A DNA stretch of 64,000 nt from Apophysomyces variabilis (Eukaryota; Mucoromycota; Mucoromycetes; Mucorales; Mucoraceae): assembly GCA_002749535.1 (NCBI GenBank), contig MZZL01000408.1:2310631-2374630 (forward strand). Direction: 5' to 3'. A program made the translations under genes and the position numbers. Shown here one piece after another: positions 23,235 to 35,680 of this stretch. The notes under the pieces were generated by a model. The model had not been told where the DNA came from, made no database searches, and worked only from the letters and a program-made list of their open reading frames with translations. Position 1 is the stretch's first letter. Each line of letters begins with the position of its first letter.

Positions 23235-24521
23235 ATGACCAAAAGTAAGCATTCTGAGTCTGGGCTAGCCCGATTCGCAGGTAGTGCTAGCTCGGGCATT
23301 TTGGAACTACTGCTATTTCACCCAGTGGACACGATTGCCAAACGACTCATGAGCAATCAGACGAAGGTGAGAGGACAGGACCTTTGATTGAAAGCAATGC
23401 ATTTGACTTGTGATGTTGTCCTTTGCTAGATATTTGTCCCTGGTCAGCCGTTGAAGAAAATGAAGATGTCGTTGAACCAAGTCTTATTCAAGGCAAGCTT
23501 TCTGTAGGCGCGATATTGTTGCGTCAGCAGCACGGACATAGCAGATATATCTAACTTTTTAATTCTTGTCGTGTTTTGGTTTCTAGGAAGCAGCTTCAGA
23601 GACTTTCCTGGGCAAGTATGGATCGCTTTTCCCGGGACTGGGATTCGCTGCGGGCTACAAAGTATCTCAGCGGGTCTATAAATTTGGCGGCCAGCCTTTT
23701 GTAAAAGACTATATGGTCAATCATCATAGTGAAAGATTCGAAAAACTATTTGGCGAGAAATCGGGGAAGACGATGATGCATGCAACAGCTGGAAGGTAGA
23801 ATATCAATTGTTGCCTTTTTGATTTTGTTGGGTGAACCGAAGGAACTCTGTTTCTAGTATTGTCGGTGTTGGTGAGGTGATATTGCTTCCTTTGGATGTC
23901 CTGAAAATCAAACGTCAAACGAACCCAGATGCCTTCAGGGGCCGCGGCTTCTTGACCATTGTCAAAGAAGAGGGCATGGGTTTATATAGGCAAGCTATTG
24001 ATAACCATGTTGCTTTTGTGTGGTGAGAATAACATATTTCTCCAGTGGAGCGGGATGGACTGCTTTGCGCAATGCTCCTGGATCGTTTGCTCTTTTTGGA
24101 GGTTCTGCCTTAGTGAAGGAATATGTGTTCTCCCTCCGGGATTATAATCAGGCCACTTTCTTTCAGAACTTTTGTGCTTCAGTGGCTGGAGCTGTGGCAT
24201 CCATCACGGTAGCTGCACCCCTGGATGTTGTGAAGACAAGAATCCAGAACCGGCATTTTGACGATCCTGAATCTGGTTGGAATATTATCAAGAACATGTT
24301 GAAGGCCGAAGGAATTGGTTCATTCTTTAAAGGCCTGACTCCAAAAATCCTAGTGGTATGTTTCCCCTTCCCATCTATATTCTCCATTCACACAGTTAAA
24401 TATTCGTGGTTGTTAGGTTGGTCCCAAGCTTATCTTTAGCTTCACTGTAGCGCAGGAACTGATTCCGATATTCCATCAAATGTTTGATGTGACGCCAGAC
24501 CACGGTGCGCTGAAAAGTTGA
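23235..24521 (+). CDS. GGC1: Mitochondrial GTP/GDP carrier (Ggc1-like)
   Basis: Inner-membrane carrier that exchanges GTP and GDP and is linked in yeast to mitochondrial iron balance. Six exons, 23235-23366, 23430-23492, 23587-23795, 23858-23989, 24046-24355 and 24417-24521, encode 316 aa. The mitochondrial carrier signatures PxDxxxxR/K appear three times: FHPVDTIAKR, LLPLDVLKIKRQ and APLDVVKTR. The blocks SGLARFAGSASSGILEL, FPGLGFAAGYKVSQRVYK and RNAPGSFALFGGSALVKEY fit Ggc1 better than other carriers. Two introns, 23493-23586 and 23990-24045, start with GC (GCAAGC); nearby GT donors break the frame or leave an intron of about 23 nt. In the second case the junction codon is Ser, where yeast Ggc1 has Arg. 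Confidence 0.92.
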
Positions 24522-25276
24522 AACCTCAGGTGCAAAAGAAGGACATGCCTTGTTTTGGTATAATTCACATGGTGGCTGATTTTATGTTAAATGAACACAA
24601 TAGAAAGAGAGATATCAGATCTGCATAATGATGGATCTAAGTGTCTATTAGTGGAAAAGGCTAGCAAGTGAGACATCCAAATGCAAGCAGCTATTGTGTT
24701 TCTTTGTCCTTCTATTGTTTTTCTTTTTGTGTCAGATAGTTCGCTTTATGCGTGTAAAAGCCCAATGCATTCTGAGATTCGTACTACGAGTTCAATTTTG
24801 TAAAGCATGTTGAACTTCCTTAAGCATAAATATCAATTTGCTTGATATGATTCATGCTATGATTATTATCTTTTCTTTGGTTCAGAGATCTTTGTTTATG
24901 AGCTGTAATGCGCAGTTTCCCCCGATCGGCTTATCTATTTCCAAGATTTAATATCCTTCAATTCTGATTGAACGAACCGTCATTGGGGTAAACCTCCGCG
25001 AAACAAAATGGCGTAACCGTTGTGTCATGCAATCTCTATCTTAAGTAGGCCACATGGTTTAATGCTTTTCATCCATGCATGGAAGCGAGCATCATTGTGG
25101 CAGCTTTCGTGGAAGCTGTTTTTGAATTACTGTTCTGATAGTTTACACTTATACTTCAATTGGAGCTTTTTCTCTGATTTGAAACCATCACAGGGATTCA
25201 ATTCCATCATCCGTCATCCCTATATAAAGAGAGCCTTCCCTTATTGTGTAACGTTTCTTTTTTGGGCTTGCTAACA
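24522..25276. other. Intergenic, no gene seen
   Basis: About 750 bp with only short open frames; the 3' flank of the carrier and the promoter of the bZIP gene. Confidence 0.45.
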
Positions 25277-26073
25277 ATGACACCTCCCTTTGAATCATTT
25301 AATACCCGGAATGAATTGCATGAGTGGCCAGGTGGTGTTGAAATTCCCTTTACCAGTTCTGTGGAGATGGTGAACAAACCTGTCGATCTATGCCTGCCAC
25401 CAGAACAAATGTCTGTTAATCAGTCCTTTTACCCTGGTGTAATGCCAACAAATCAAAGCGAAACATATCCCTTCCAATTACCATGCGATACTTTTACCTC
25501 GGCAACGCTGCAACCTAGCATACAAAACGATCCATCATCTGCATCAGGTAGAGTATTCACCATCTATTCTATATATACTTTCCTCCAATCGATGGATTGA
25601 CTAATGCCATGCATTTAGCTGTAGAACAGAGCAATTGTTCTACCGCCGATGATGGCCCATATTACAAAAATTCGGAATATCATCATGAACAGCATGCGTC
25701 GCCGCGATCGGCTGCCGCAAAGAAACAAACGCATGCTTATGCGGCAGAAGACGAGAAACGTCAGCAATTACTCGAAAGAAACAGACAAGGTTAGCAAAAT
25801 AAACCAATTTGATATCATCACGCCTTTTTTCTTTCTTCATTAACATCGCGTTCCTTTGTAATTCAAGCTGCCTTTAAATGTCGCCAGCGTAAAAAAGAGT
25901 GGATTGCACAACTTCAGGGAAACGTTGATCTTCTGACAGCAGAAAACATTATGCTCAAGGAGCATGTGATTCGATTCAGGGAAGAAATTATTTGTTTGAA
26001 AACTTTATTACTGGCTCACGATGACTGTCCACTGGCACAAGCATCAAGAACAGGAGTACGCTATAGCATTTAA
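25277..26073 (+). CDS. bZIP transcription factor, ATF/CREB type
   Basis: Probable stress-type transcription factor. Three exons, 25277-25547, 25619-25789 and 25868-26073, encode 215 aa. The N-terminal 120 residues are Pro/Ser/Gln-rich and unstructured, fitting an activation region. From about residue 134 the sequence EDEKRQQLLERNRQ enters the basic region, with the N-x-x-A-A-x-x-C-R contact pattern in NRQAAFKCRQRKK, followed by a leucine zipper (ending LKTLLLAHDDCPLAQ). This arrangement and the tail are typical of the Atf1/Atf21 family of fission yeast and ATF2. The basic region is split by an intron. At 215 aa it is short for Atf1, and no other Atf1-type domain could be recognised, so a small paralogue is likely. 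Confidence 0.88.
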
Positions 26074-27015
26074 TTGGATATCAACAACAGGATGGCATGT
26101 GAGCTTTTAATTTTTAAGCAAGGCTTTTATTTAGTGTAACAATCAAATATATCAGCATGATTTTCAAAGATACTGTTATGATTGATTTTAGGGTGTTGAG
26201 TATGGATTATGGTTTTAGTAGGATGATAACAGACAGTATGGTTTTCTATTTTGAAGGATATCGGAAAGGTTTGAATAAAGTAAACCTGTTCAGACTTGGA
26301 TTAAGATCTATAATCTCTCGAGATATCGATAAATACATTGAGGAAGTTGGCTTGGCTTTGTGAGTTTTTCAACGGGTTCCACTAGATAGCGGTTGTAATA
26401 TGTTGTATTCCCTGAGCAGAGACTGTGCAAACTCTCTTGTCTCAGTGGTCCTATCAGCTATTTTTAAAACTTAGCAGTTGTCCATGGAAAGGGAGCCTAT
26501 TAATCTATCGTATTTTATCACGTTGAATGTCCACATCTGTTGATTGTTACTGCAATATATAGGCTCTGTATGTGTGTCTTCTCGCATAAAAATGTCTAGT
26601 CACTCAGTAGGTATAAGTATCTGGATCATATACGGTGCATACAGTTAGTATGGGTAGTGTTCTATGTAGTTCATCGTGAATTTTTTCCATGTGACACCGG
26701 AGAAGTACCACAACTCATGTTCTTATGTATCCCCCAGTTGCTTTGACCAAAACCATTCCCGTGGTTGCCAAATTTCCACTAAACTCTATGTATTAAAGCA
26801 AATGTCATTACAAAAATTGGCTTTTCAACTGGGGTCAGTTCAGTTAACAACGCATTGAAGTGCGCGAGCATGATCAGATGACTGTTTCCTAACCAACAAA
26901 CCCCTGAGAATTTTACTTTGTTTCTTGTGTTTTATCTTCTTTTTGAATACAGGATGTTAGAGACTATTACAATATATAATAAATATATTAATAATAAAGA
27001 TATAGGATGGCGGTG
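26074..27015. other. Intergenic, convergent genes
   Basis: 3' flanks of the bZIP (+) and membrane-protein (-) genes. A 68-codon open frame at 26157-26363 shows no recognisable features and is not called. Confidence 0.45.
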
Positions 27016-28048
27016 TCATTGATTGCGGAATGAAAGAGCTCGCTTTACTTTTCTTTTCAGATCCTTTCCTTTCATAGCCAATCGTGAGTCCTCCCGGCGA
27101 AGTTTCTTCTGCTGGTCAGGGCTTTCAGGCGTCCGACAAGGTGCAGGTGGCACGCTGATAGTGGAAGAGATGATAGATGGTGCTACACCATCTGCAATAC
27201 TGTGTCGGCGTAGACGTAATATCTTTTGAAGATATTGCTGACTCCTACGGCGTCGCTGGTACAGGTTGGCAGCTGTATCTGTAGCTAATAAACATGGTGT
27301 TGGATCGTTCGGATAGGTGTCTGAACTGTTGGTGTTGCCATCATTCTTTTTGTTGGTCGCTTTGTCGTCCACTTCAACTTGGATTTCCGGTTTTGGAGGA
27401 AGTGGAGGAGGAGGAAGAGGAGGTTGGTCGTTGTCTTCTTCAGTTTTTGGAGCCCTTTCATTCTGTTCGTTGGATGGTTCAGCAAGATGTTGATCAGCTA
27501 AATTTTCTGTATCGTCAAAACTGCTGGAAGCTTTTGTATAACTGCACGATAAGCAAAAACCGAATTGCCAGAGATGTCACTTACAGCCGTATTTACCTGG
27601 CGTATCTGGCACTTCTTCATCGTTTGTGGAACATGTTGGTAGTTGACTGGCGTCTTCTTCTTGTACTGATTCTGTTTGGACAGTATGAGGGCGGTCCCAA
27701 ACATGTTGGAGGAGCAACACGGAGTATACTCTAAGCATAAGAATAGGAATAAAGGAAGCACAGATAGGAAGGATTTGGCTTAAGAGGAGAAAGAGAAAAC
27801 AATAAGACCAAAGCAAATCACCCTTTATAGGAGCACAAGGCAAAAACGACAGAAGTAAGATAAAAACGGAAAGAAAGCAAAGCAACAATGCATACAAATT
27901 AAACACGGGATTTCCAACGAGATCATCATAAAGTGCCCTTTTTACCACTCTGTTCTATTTACCGAAGTTTGAGTGTACACCATCTGAAACACAGGATCAA
28001 CAGTTCCGTCCATGCCCTGCTTGCTTCGCATCCAACCTTGTCATCCAT
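27016..28048 (-). CDS. Hypothetical two-helix membrane protein
   Basis: Not recognised. The main coding blocks are 27937-27597 and 27530-27016. Two long hydrophobic segments lie near the N-terminus (about residues 35-58 and 67-90 of the model), followed by a hydrophilic tail with a Pro-rich run (PPLPPPPLPPKPE), a QRRRRS basic patch and a Lys/Arg-rich end. The open frame has no ATG before the hydrophobic part, so I propose a first exon 28048-27981 joined across a 43-nt intron. This keeps phase and gives 311 aa, but the start is uncertain. The topology suggests a membrane anchor with a cytosolic tail able to bind SH3-type partners; that is inference only. Confidence 0.5.
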
Positions 28049-28904
28049 AATGCTTATTCTAAACGTGTGCTAATCAATTCACATTCGTTTTTGGCAGTTA
28101 AGATGAATATATGACCTTTCGATTGTTTTTAGTTTTCATTACTAGCCATATAAATAAAAGAGTCGATCACTTGTTTACCAGATCAGGCTATGTCTCCAGA
28201 CTAATGATGCATATCCTATTCGAGTAGTCACGATCAAACTTTCTAACTGTAAAATGACATCTTCGCTTCGAACACGTATCGTTCAAAAACTGGTTTCATT
28301 CAAAAAACTAAAATGTCTTATATCCGTTTCCACAGAAACTCGAAGCGTTGTAGTTCATCATTTTTGTTGCGCGCGTTTATAAGGGGATATCCAACATATA
28401 ATTAGGAAGAGGTGTCACCCTTTGTATTTCCATGGATGGATGAAAACGTCTTATATCAAGATGAGTATACTGGTCTAATCGTTGTTGATGTTTATTCTAC
28501 AAAAAGATTGTTTAAATAAGGATTGGCTTACGTTTTCCATTGTGTCATTGCTATTTTATGTTCAATCAGTTCATGGGAGTTTACTCACAAGTCAAAGGGT
28601 GAATGATTCATGCAATGACAGCTGGTCTATTGTCCGCATAATTATATTGTTATTAGTCCTGCTTGTCTCTATTAGCTAAGATAGAATTTATCGGTATTGG
28701 GATCCACACCCAGTCCTATAGATCATGGGAAGTGCCTGTCCTTCAACTGCTACCGGAACGATCCCTGTTATGGAAATGCTAAAGAAGAAAACGAAAGATG
28801 CTGCTGTTCTCCAGTATCTCATTTCTTGTTTTTTTTTTACAACAAACCTCATTATTTCCGTAAACCCAAATTGACATAATCTGCGTCGCCATCTTTATTT
28901 TATG
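28049..28904. other. Intergenic, no gene seen
   Basis: Small open frames only, including a 65-codon hydrophobic one at 28482-28679 that I cannot support. Confidence 0.4.
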
Positions 28905-29397
28905 CTCATGCATACGTCTAGAGAAGAAGAGGAACAGTGATCACTCGCTCTGTACGGTGTCGAACAAGAAGTGGCTGAACACAGAGTATGGTTGTACCAC
29001 CCAGGTCTCAAGGACGAACATGACAACGAGAAGAAGAAAGACCAAAATTGCCCCGAGCTACAATAAGGCAATCTGAGAGGCTGCAATGATAAAGGCAGAA
29101 AGGGATTCACGAGTAAAGTGGAGAGGGCTTTACGCTTGATAGTCAGTAAGTGTCATTGAATAATATTGTTATTTTTTTTTGTATCACTCACCAACTGAAA
29201 TTTATAAATGCATATTGCATTCACTTGGCGCGGAACTGGGTATGATGTTGTCAGTTTCTGATAGGTATGTGAATTTGGTAATTTCAGACTGTTATAACAT
29301 GACAGCTAATATGACTTTAAGCGTCAAGCTCGGTTTTCCAAATATGCCAGGTAAATTTGCTAGATGCGACTTTTAATTTTTGGAAATAAAGTACCAG
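28905..29397 (+). repeat. Dispersed repeat, copy B
   Basis: Second, more decayed copy of the repeat at 15480-15960, in the same orientation 13.4 kb away. In the register of copy A's Arg-rich open frame this copy has at least five stop codons, yet almost no indels. Shared blocks include GTCGAACAAGA, GTACCACCCAGGTCT-like sequence, AGTAAGTGTCATTGAA, CTCACCAACTGAAATTTAT and TTTGCTAGATGCGACTTT. The 12-bp inverted repeat of copy A is degraded on its right side. Confidence 0.75.
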
Positions 29398-30422
29398 TAA
29401 CAATAACATTCCAACGTAATAATCATTAAGGAAAAAAAGAATGCTTGTTAGATAAGTCGATATTATCGAATTAGCAAATCTTAGTCACATTGTGTCCATG
29501 ATACAGTTAGAGACATTCGGCACGGGAGTGACAATATGAAATTCGACATCCAGATCACCTCTCCTTCTTTCCAGGATGCAAAACAGATTGGACAATAAAT
29601 TCGCAGTGTCAGATAGGTACCTTTCTATCTATATACACAAAGCCAGATTTCCTTGAAACTTTTACCGGTACTCTGCTGGTTGGGAGAGCTGGTGCTATTT
29701 TTAAGATAACATGTCTTGCTTGCTTTAGCTTGTTAAATCGTAAGTTCAAAAGAATTGCCATTGAAAAGTAGTTATACCTTGTGATCCTGTTAGATACGTG
29801 CTTATCTCCCGTATCGGCGACAGGTGAACGTTTAGAAGTAAGCGCAGTTTCAGTAATGTTACCGGTGCCCATGATTTGACGTAGTGAACCATATCACAGG
29901 ACCAACCATGGATCAAACAACGCATGTGGGTTGCAAAAAGATTATCAGTTTGCAAGTCTTGTGATAAATAAGTGCGATTCTTTTGTCCAGCTATCGCACC
30001 CCGCCTACACCTGCGAAAACATATACGATTCTATTTTCTGATCTCGACAGGAATATACATCGGTGTTAAAAAGGAAAGTATTGCTCATTTCTCGGATTTG
30101 ACTACATCAATCAGTGTAGCTTTACTATGATAAAGGCTAGGACCTACGGTGCCGATGTCCTTGTTTACTCATGCGGATAAAACCATGAATATAAGGATGA
30201 TCAGCAGAGAAGGAATGCAAACACTCGCAAGAAATGGCAAGAAGGTTTTGCCGATATTGGGAAAATGGGGATCTGCGCACATTGAGAAGGCCCGATGCAC
30301 ATATTACTTTTTTGGAGCATGGACCACTCTGTTCCAAAGCGCGCCTGTCAAACGTTCACCGCATCCAATCCAAAGAGCGCTGCTTCCTTTTTTATTTTTT
30401 GGTTTTCGCTGTATACTTGTCG
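29398..30422. other. Intergenic, JMJD4 promoter side
   Basis: No gene supported. The frame of the next gene stays open upstream to an ATG at 30234, so part of this stretch could be coding. Confidence 0.4.
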
Positions 30423-31776
30423 ATGCTCGACGCGGACACAGTACGCTATTACGATGAGGCACCTAACTATAACACATTTCTCCGCGAACATTTGATTCCA
30501 AACGAACCAGCTCTGTTTGGTCCAGCCTTGACAGCGCTTTGGAAGGCAAGGGCAGAATGGGTTGTCCCCAACCCTGAACATGGTAATGCCGATCTCTGTC
30601 CACGCTACATTCCGAATTTCCAGGCTTTACGAGAACGGTATGGCAAGGCTAGAGTACAAGTTGCGGATTGCGTTGACCGTGATTTTACCGATCAACGACG
30701 GAATGACATGAGCTTTGAAGAATTTGTGAAACTCTGGCAAGACAAAGAAACCACTTCGCGTTACTATCTCAAGGACTGGCATTTTGTTCGTGCTTGCCCG
30801 GAATATGATGCTTATCAGGTACCAGATATCCTCGCTGGTAGGGAAAAGGAAATAGTCTAGCGAAACACTGTGCTGACAAGCTAATGACCTAGATGATTGG
30901 TTAAATGAATATTGGCCCAAGAAGGACGTCGACTCGGATGACTATCGGTTCGCTTACATGGGTGGTCATAATACATTCACGCCTTTCCACGCTGATGTAT
31001 ACAGGTATAGAAAGAGAATGGTACCAATAGCAGATATAAATACTCGTATATTTTCGATTTTGTTATGCAGATCATATTCATGGTCTAGCAACATATGTGG
31101 TATCAAGAAATGGACATTGTTTCCTCCTGGTCAAGAACACCTCTTCAAAGACAAACTAGGCAACATGGTATATGACATTCGGAATATAGACCCAGCGCAG
31201 TTTCCAGATTTTCATAAAGCAAAACGCATTGTTCTCTATCAACGGGACGGTGAGACTCTCTTTGTTCCCAGTAATTGGTTCCATCAGGTAAATTGCAGTT
31301 AACCGACCAATAATTTTCATACCAGTGGCGCTGTACTCCATTAGGTTGAAAACATCGGAGCAACCATATCCATTAATCATAATTGGTCCAACGCATGCAA
31401 CCTTACGTATACCTATCAGTCGCTAGAAAACGACCTAAACGATGTTCGAAACGCCATTGCTGATGTAGAAGAAAGTTCAACGCCAATTGAGTTCACTGAG
31501 ACTTGTCAGCAGCTATTACTTGTACACAGCGGCTGGGACTGGCTTATTTTCGTGCAAATGATGTTGTGTATCACTCACCGGCTTTACAAGCAAACTACAT
31601 CTGCTGCTTTACAGCCGGATGTCGTGTGGCAAGGACTTCAGATCAAAGCATCCTTAGAAAAGCTCAACCACGAACCATACCTTTCGGAATATTTGGAACG
31701 GCGCGGTCTTGGCAAAGAATTTAGAGAACTGTTGCAATTAGCAGATACTTTATGTTCAGTTCAAAACAAAGCATGA
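30423..31776 (+). CDS. JmjC oxygenase, JMJD4-like
   Basis: Fe(II)/2-oxoglutarate-dependent hydroxylase; the animal homologue JMJD4 hydroxylates a lysine in the translation termination factor eRF1. Four exons, 30423-30837, 30893-31004, 31071-31287 and 31345-31776, encode 391 aa. The cupin core is intact: FTPFHADVYRSYSWSSNICG supplies the iron ligands His171 and Asp173, KKW follows, and the distal ligand is His260 in the SINHNW motif. The upstream block RRNDMSFEEFVKLW and the C-terminal helical half fit JMJD4 rather than histone demethylases; no PHD or other chromatin domain is present. An in-frame ATG at 30234 would add 63 residues, with a basic start and a hydrophobic stretch; I prefer 30423. 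Confidence 0.88.
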
Positions 31777-34110
31777 TGCATGCATCACGGTTTCAAGGAG
31801 AAAGATAATCGGGAGATTAGCACAAGTCTACCTTTCTATTTATAGTCTCGCGATTACTTCTCTGCTGTATCATATAGATCTAAAAGTCTGTTTTAAGTTA
31901 GCAATATCTAGAGTACGAAACTATCGTGTATCATAAAAGAGATCCCTATGTATTGTCCATTGGAAATTGAAGGAAATTGTACTCTGTTTGATATGCAAAT
32001 TTACTTTTAATGTTTCAACATAATTGTTTGTCTGGGAGCTAAATGGTCTGAATGTATAGAAACATAGATGTATCATTACCAATATCTGTTACTTAACAGA
32101 GTAACACTATCGTACTAACAAGACATGTGTAGACACTTTAATAGACACCGTCCGTGCGCATATAGATTAGCAAGTTTTAGCCAATTTTCTCCTTCCCTTT
32201 TCAGTTAAACCAGGAATACGGTCCCCTTAAAATGGCCAGTTAATCCATACTTATACTCCGAATATAACAATATGACTTACCTCAAGATCCATGGAGACAA
32301 ATACTCCCTGTTATTTATGTTGCTTAAGGATACCGACTTTAACTGGAGAACTATGTAGTTATTGTGCATGTAAGCTAAGAAACCATTGTACGCGTCAGTT
32401 ATGGTATGCATCCAGATTTCCACAAAATAATTGTCACCACGGCAAACCTTGACACGGTAGGAGTGGTCTGCAACAAAGCGTGTTGGTTTACATATAGCAA
32501 TGCTTGGCACTGACCAACTCTTTGAGTATGGTTGATGTGTTCTACCAAGGAGAGCTTGGAGCGTTTCATACAAATACATAAAGGATCTATTCTCGCAACC
32601 ACACTCGGCATCCAATGAGTACAAATAGGATTGCAAGACTTTAGTCAAAGATAATAGCAATAAACGTAGCAAGCATGTTCGCAAAGGCTAGAGCGTAAAG
32701 TAAGACTATGTTTTCCGTTGGTGCTCTAGCATTACACAATTATGTTATTGAGAAAGAGCAGAAGGCATATTCCGTCTTATTCTTTAATCGCAAGGAAGGC
32801 GTGATATAAATTATTCGGAATTTGCAAGGCGACATTTCATCTCTATCATTTTTATGCTATCGCTTATTTTTCTCTAGTGATTAATTCTATTTTCATGTCC
32901 TCTTTCATAGTCATAGTATTTCTGCTCGTCACATCACTCTAATATTATCCTCACCTCATTGGTATCGAGTGCTTGTTCTCACCGAAGGTAGTAGTTATTT
33001 TAAATACAGTTATGGTGTGTAGTATGAGAGCAGATTCAATCAAATGTAATGTATTCGAAAGGCGAGATAGACGCTACCAAATCGTATAAAGCGTTATGTT
33101 CTACATGTGTGAGTCGAACATATTTCAGATATCTGTCTAGCAAATCTGACAACGCTATACCAAGCGTATGCAGCTGCATAAATAATTTTTCTATGCTGAG
33201 TATGTATGAAAAAAGAGTTCCTGATATTCAGTGGTACTTATTAAAGTAGCGAGCGTAGGCATTGGTACCCGATTGAGTCATGCAGCCTTCAGACTTGGTT
33301 TTTCGGCACTAACGTGTGCCAAACCCATCCGTAAAGAGGACAAATGCGCCTTGTAGAGGTGAATATTCCGGTATAGATTTTGATAAATGGAAACAAGTAT
33401 CTGGAGAGAAGATTGAACCGTTTAGTATATGTGTAGATGTGCATTTTATACTTGAAGAAGGCAACATTCGAACTTGAAGGGAGTGTAGCATCGACTTGCA
33501 CCGCAGACGACATTATTTTTTTGAAACGTTAATATCAAGGAGTTGGTAGCAAGATCCGTATACATCAATTGCGCCATTGATCCTGGTCCGTCCCTGATTC
33601 ATTTAATGATTGGTTTGGATAATATACCAGCTGCATAAAACATACTGAAGCCTTTTGTTTAATTTATACTGTTACGTAATTACTGCATCTCAGTTTTTAT
33701 AATGGAATATATGTACCATTTATCTCTAAACTGCCATAATAGACATGGGCAGAAGATTAAATTATTCGATTGCTGCGTAGTGACCGGTATCTGCTTGAAT
33801 CATGCAGCAGGATAAGACATAGTTCATTCGGAAGACTTTGTTGTGAGAATTCTTACAAACAGAAGTGACAGACTGTGTCATTAAAGAAAGCGCCATAGGA
33901 AAGAGTGGTGTGCATAACTGATATAGTAGTTCCCTGGCCCGTCAATGACCGAGTCTGGTGTATAAATGATACCATGAACAGCTCAAATCCTCTTTTTTTT
34001 CTTCATATTCCCCCTTTTGCTGGGACTGAAAAAATTCCAAGCCGCTTAGCCATGGTCATCCGAGCTCTTTTCCCCTCTTCTCCTTTCTTTTTTAAAGGTC
34101 ATAATCCTTC
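31777..34110. other. Gene-poor region
   Basis: About 2.3 kb without a supported gene. The best open frame is 32684-32277 on the minus strand (135 codons), which has no recognised motif and whose start lacks support. Otherwise AT-rich sequence with short frames. Confidence 0.4.
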
Positions 34111-35680
34111 ATGAATCGCACCGAGACTCATTATTTTCCTCGTCATTACTTCGAAAACCGCGCAGAAAGTCCAGAATCTGCTGTGCGTCGTCATGCCCCT
34201 TCCGTAGAACCGGCTCGATCAGTATCTCGGTCTGATTCAGTATTGCTTCGCTTTTGTCCATCGATCCCCAGCAGCATGAGTATAGCTAGTTGGGCTGGTT
34301 TGCGACAGAAAGAAAGGCGTGAGTACCGGAAGAGTAAGCTGCACGTTTTCCATGTGTTTCCGCTCTAAACCTTCACAGATCCGTCGGGTGCTGAGAAAGA
34401 AGCGGAAGAAGAAAAGCATGCAGGATGGGAAGATGTCTATTGCAACGTGAAGCGCATGGATCAAATGTACGATGCCACCTTCTGCTCGTGGCTCAAATCC
34501 GAAGATAATGTGCTGGTCACTGCGATGTACCTTTATCGTATTGCCAATGAATATCCTCTAGAACGCATTGCAAATGCACTTAAATGGCTTGTGAACGGTT
34601 GGCGCTGGGAAAGCACAAGCATTCTCGTGCGCCAAGTGACCATTGATTGGCGAGATGAAATGGGTAAATTAAAACACAGAGACATTAGGTATCTTTTATG
34701 GTATTGAACTGAATATCATGGTATTGCACGAAAATTTAAAAGGTGATTATCGAAGAGCCTATCTGTTGCGAGCTTTGACGCAGGATTCAGCTATGCAATT
34801 CACTGCCACATTGATTACTGCCATCTTGGCCACACCTCCGTATGTAACGTGCTCTGTCCAACGTGAGCGATTTCTACGTGCATTTACTCAGGACTGGGAC
34901 TTTTCGAAATTGTCTGAATTTTTTATGTATCTCCAGTCCCGGGCCAATGTGGATTACAAGCTAAAATGCATTATGCTACAAGAAACAGCACGGCGAGAAC
35001 GTGAGATACTGGGGATCAAGTTGAATCGAAAGAAAACAAAGACAGCGGATGATAATCGGGTCGGATCAGATAAGGGAAAGGCCGCTAGTCGATCTAGTCT
35101 ACAAGCGCTGGAGGAACCTATGGGCGCACCCAATCGCCACCATCGGCGAACGTCTAGCAACAATTTGACAGATATCAAACGGCTGCGATTGACGGCGCCA
35201 AACCCGGGCGAAGTAGCCGAAGAGGAAAAACATGTCGGATCTTCAGCTAGTGTGAGCGGTATCACGAATCCACCATTGACACCTTCACCTTCGACAAGCT
35301 CGAACAGCAACAGTAGCCGACGTAGCGTCACATCGAGCCATCCTCCCTCATTGGCGGAACATTCTCTTGGAAATACGAACGTAACCAGCGAATTTTCTCA
35401 TCTTCACCTTTCATCCACAACAGCAACAGGGAATATCAACTCACCTTCCAGCTCTACCAGCCCATTTTCGAATGTGCATGCCTATTCATCCCATTGCCGT
35501 CGACACTCTATTCGACGCTTATCTAGTTCAAGCGGCTCCACTTGTTCAACTACCAGCTCTACGTCTGGTTCGTCTTGTCCAGCCAATATCGAACCAGATG
35601 ATCAGGTAGATAGCAGTATCAAGAAGCGTAACACATCCGTGACGACAACTAGTGTTGCTCATTCCCTTGCTAAAGAATAA
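34111..35680 (+). CDS. Hypothetical protein with Ser-rich tail
   Basis: Not recognised. Three exons, 34111-34333, 34379-34663 and 34743-35680, keep phase and give 481 aa. The N-terminus (about 1-75) is Arg/Ser/Pro-rich. Residues about 85-285 form a conserved-looking, predominantly helical region with several Trp and Tyr, such as WLVNGWRWESTSILVRQVTI and a LLRALTQDSAMQFTATLITA segment followed by a short repeat of the theme (FLRAFTQDWDF). This may be a helical-repeat fold. The remaining 200 residues are Ser/Thr/Asn-rich with basic patches, probably disordered. The intron at 34664-34742 was chosen because it is the only junction that restores the frame. A cytoplasmic scaffold is one possibility, but no function is claimed. 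Confidence 0.7.

Noticed and set aside
32277..32684. 135-codon minus-strand open frame
   Set aside because: No recognised motif, no supported promoter or exon partners, and it lies in a gene-poor AT-rich stretch.
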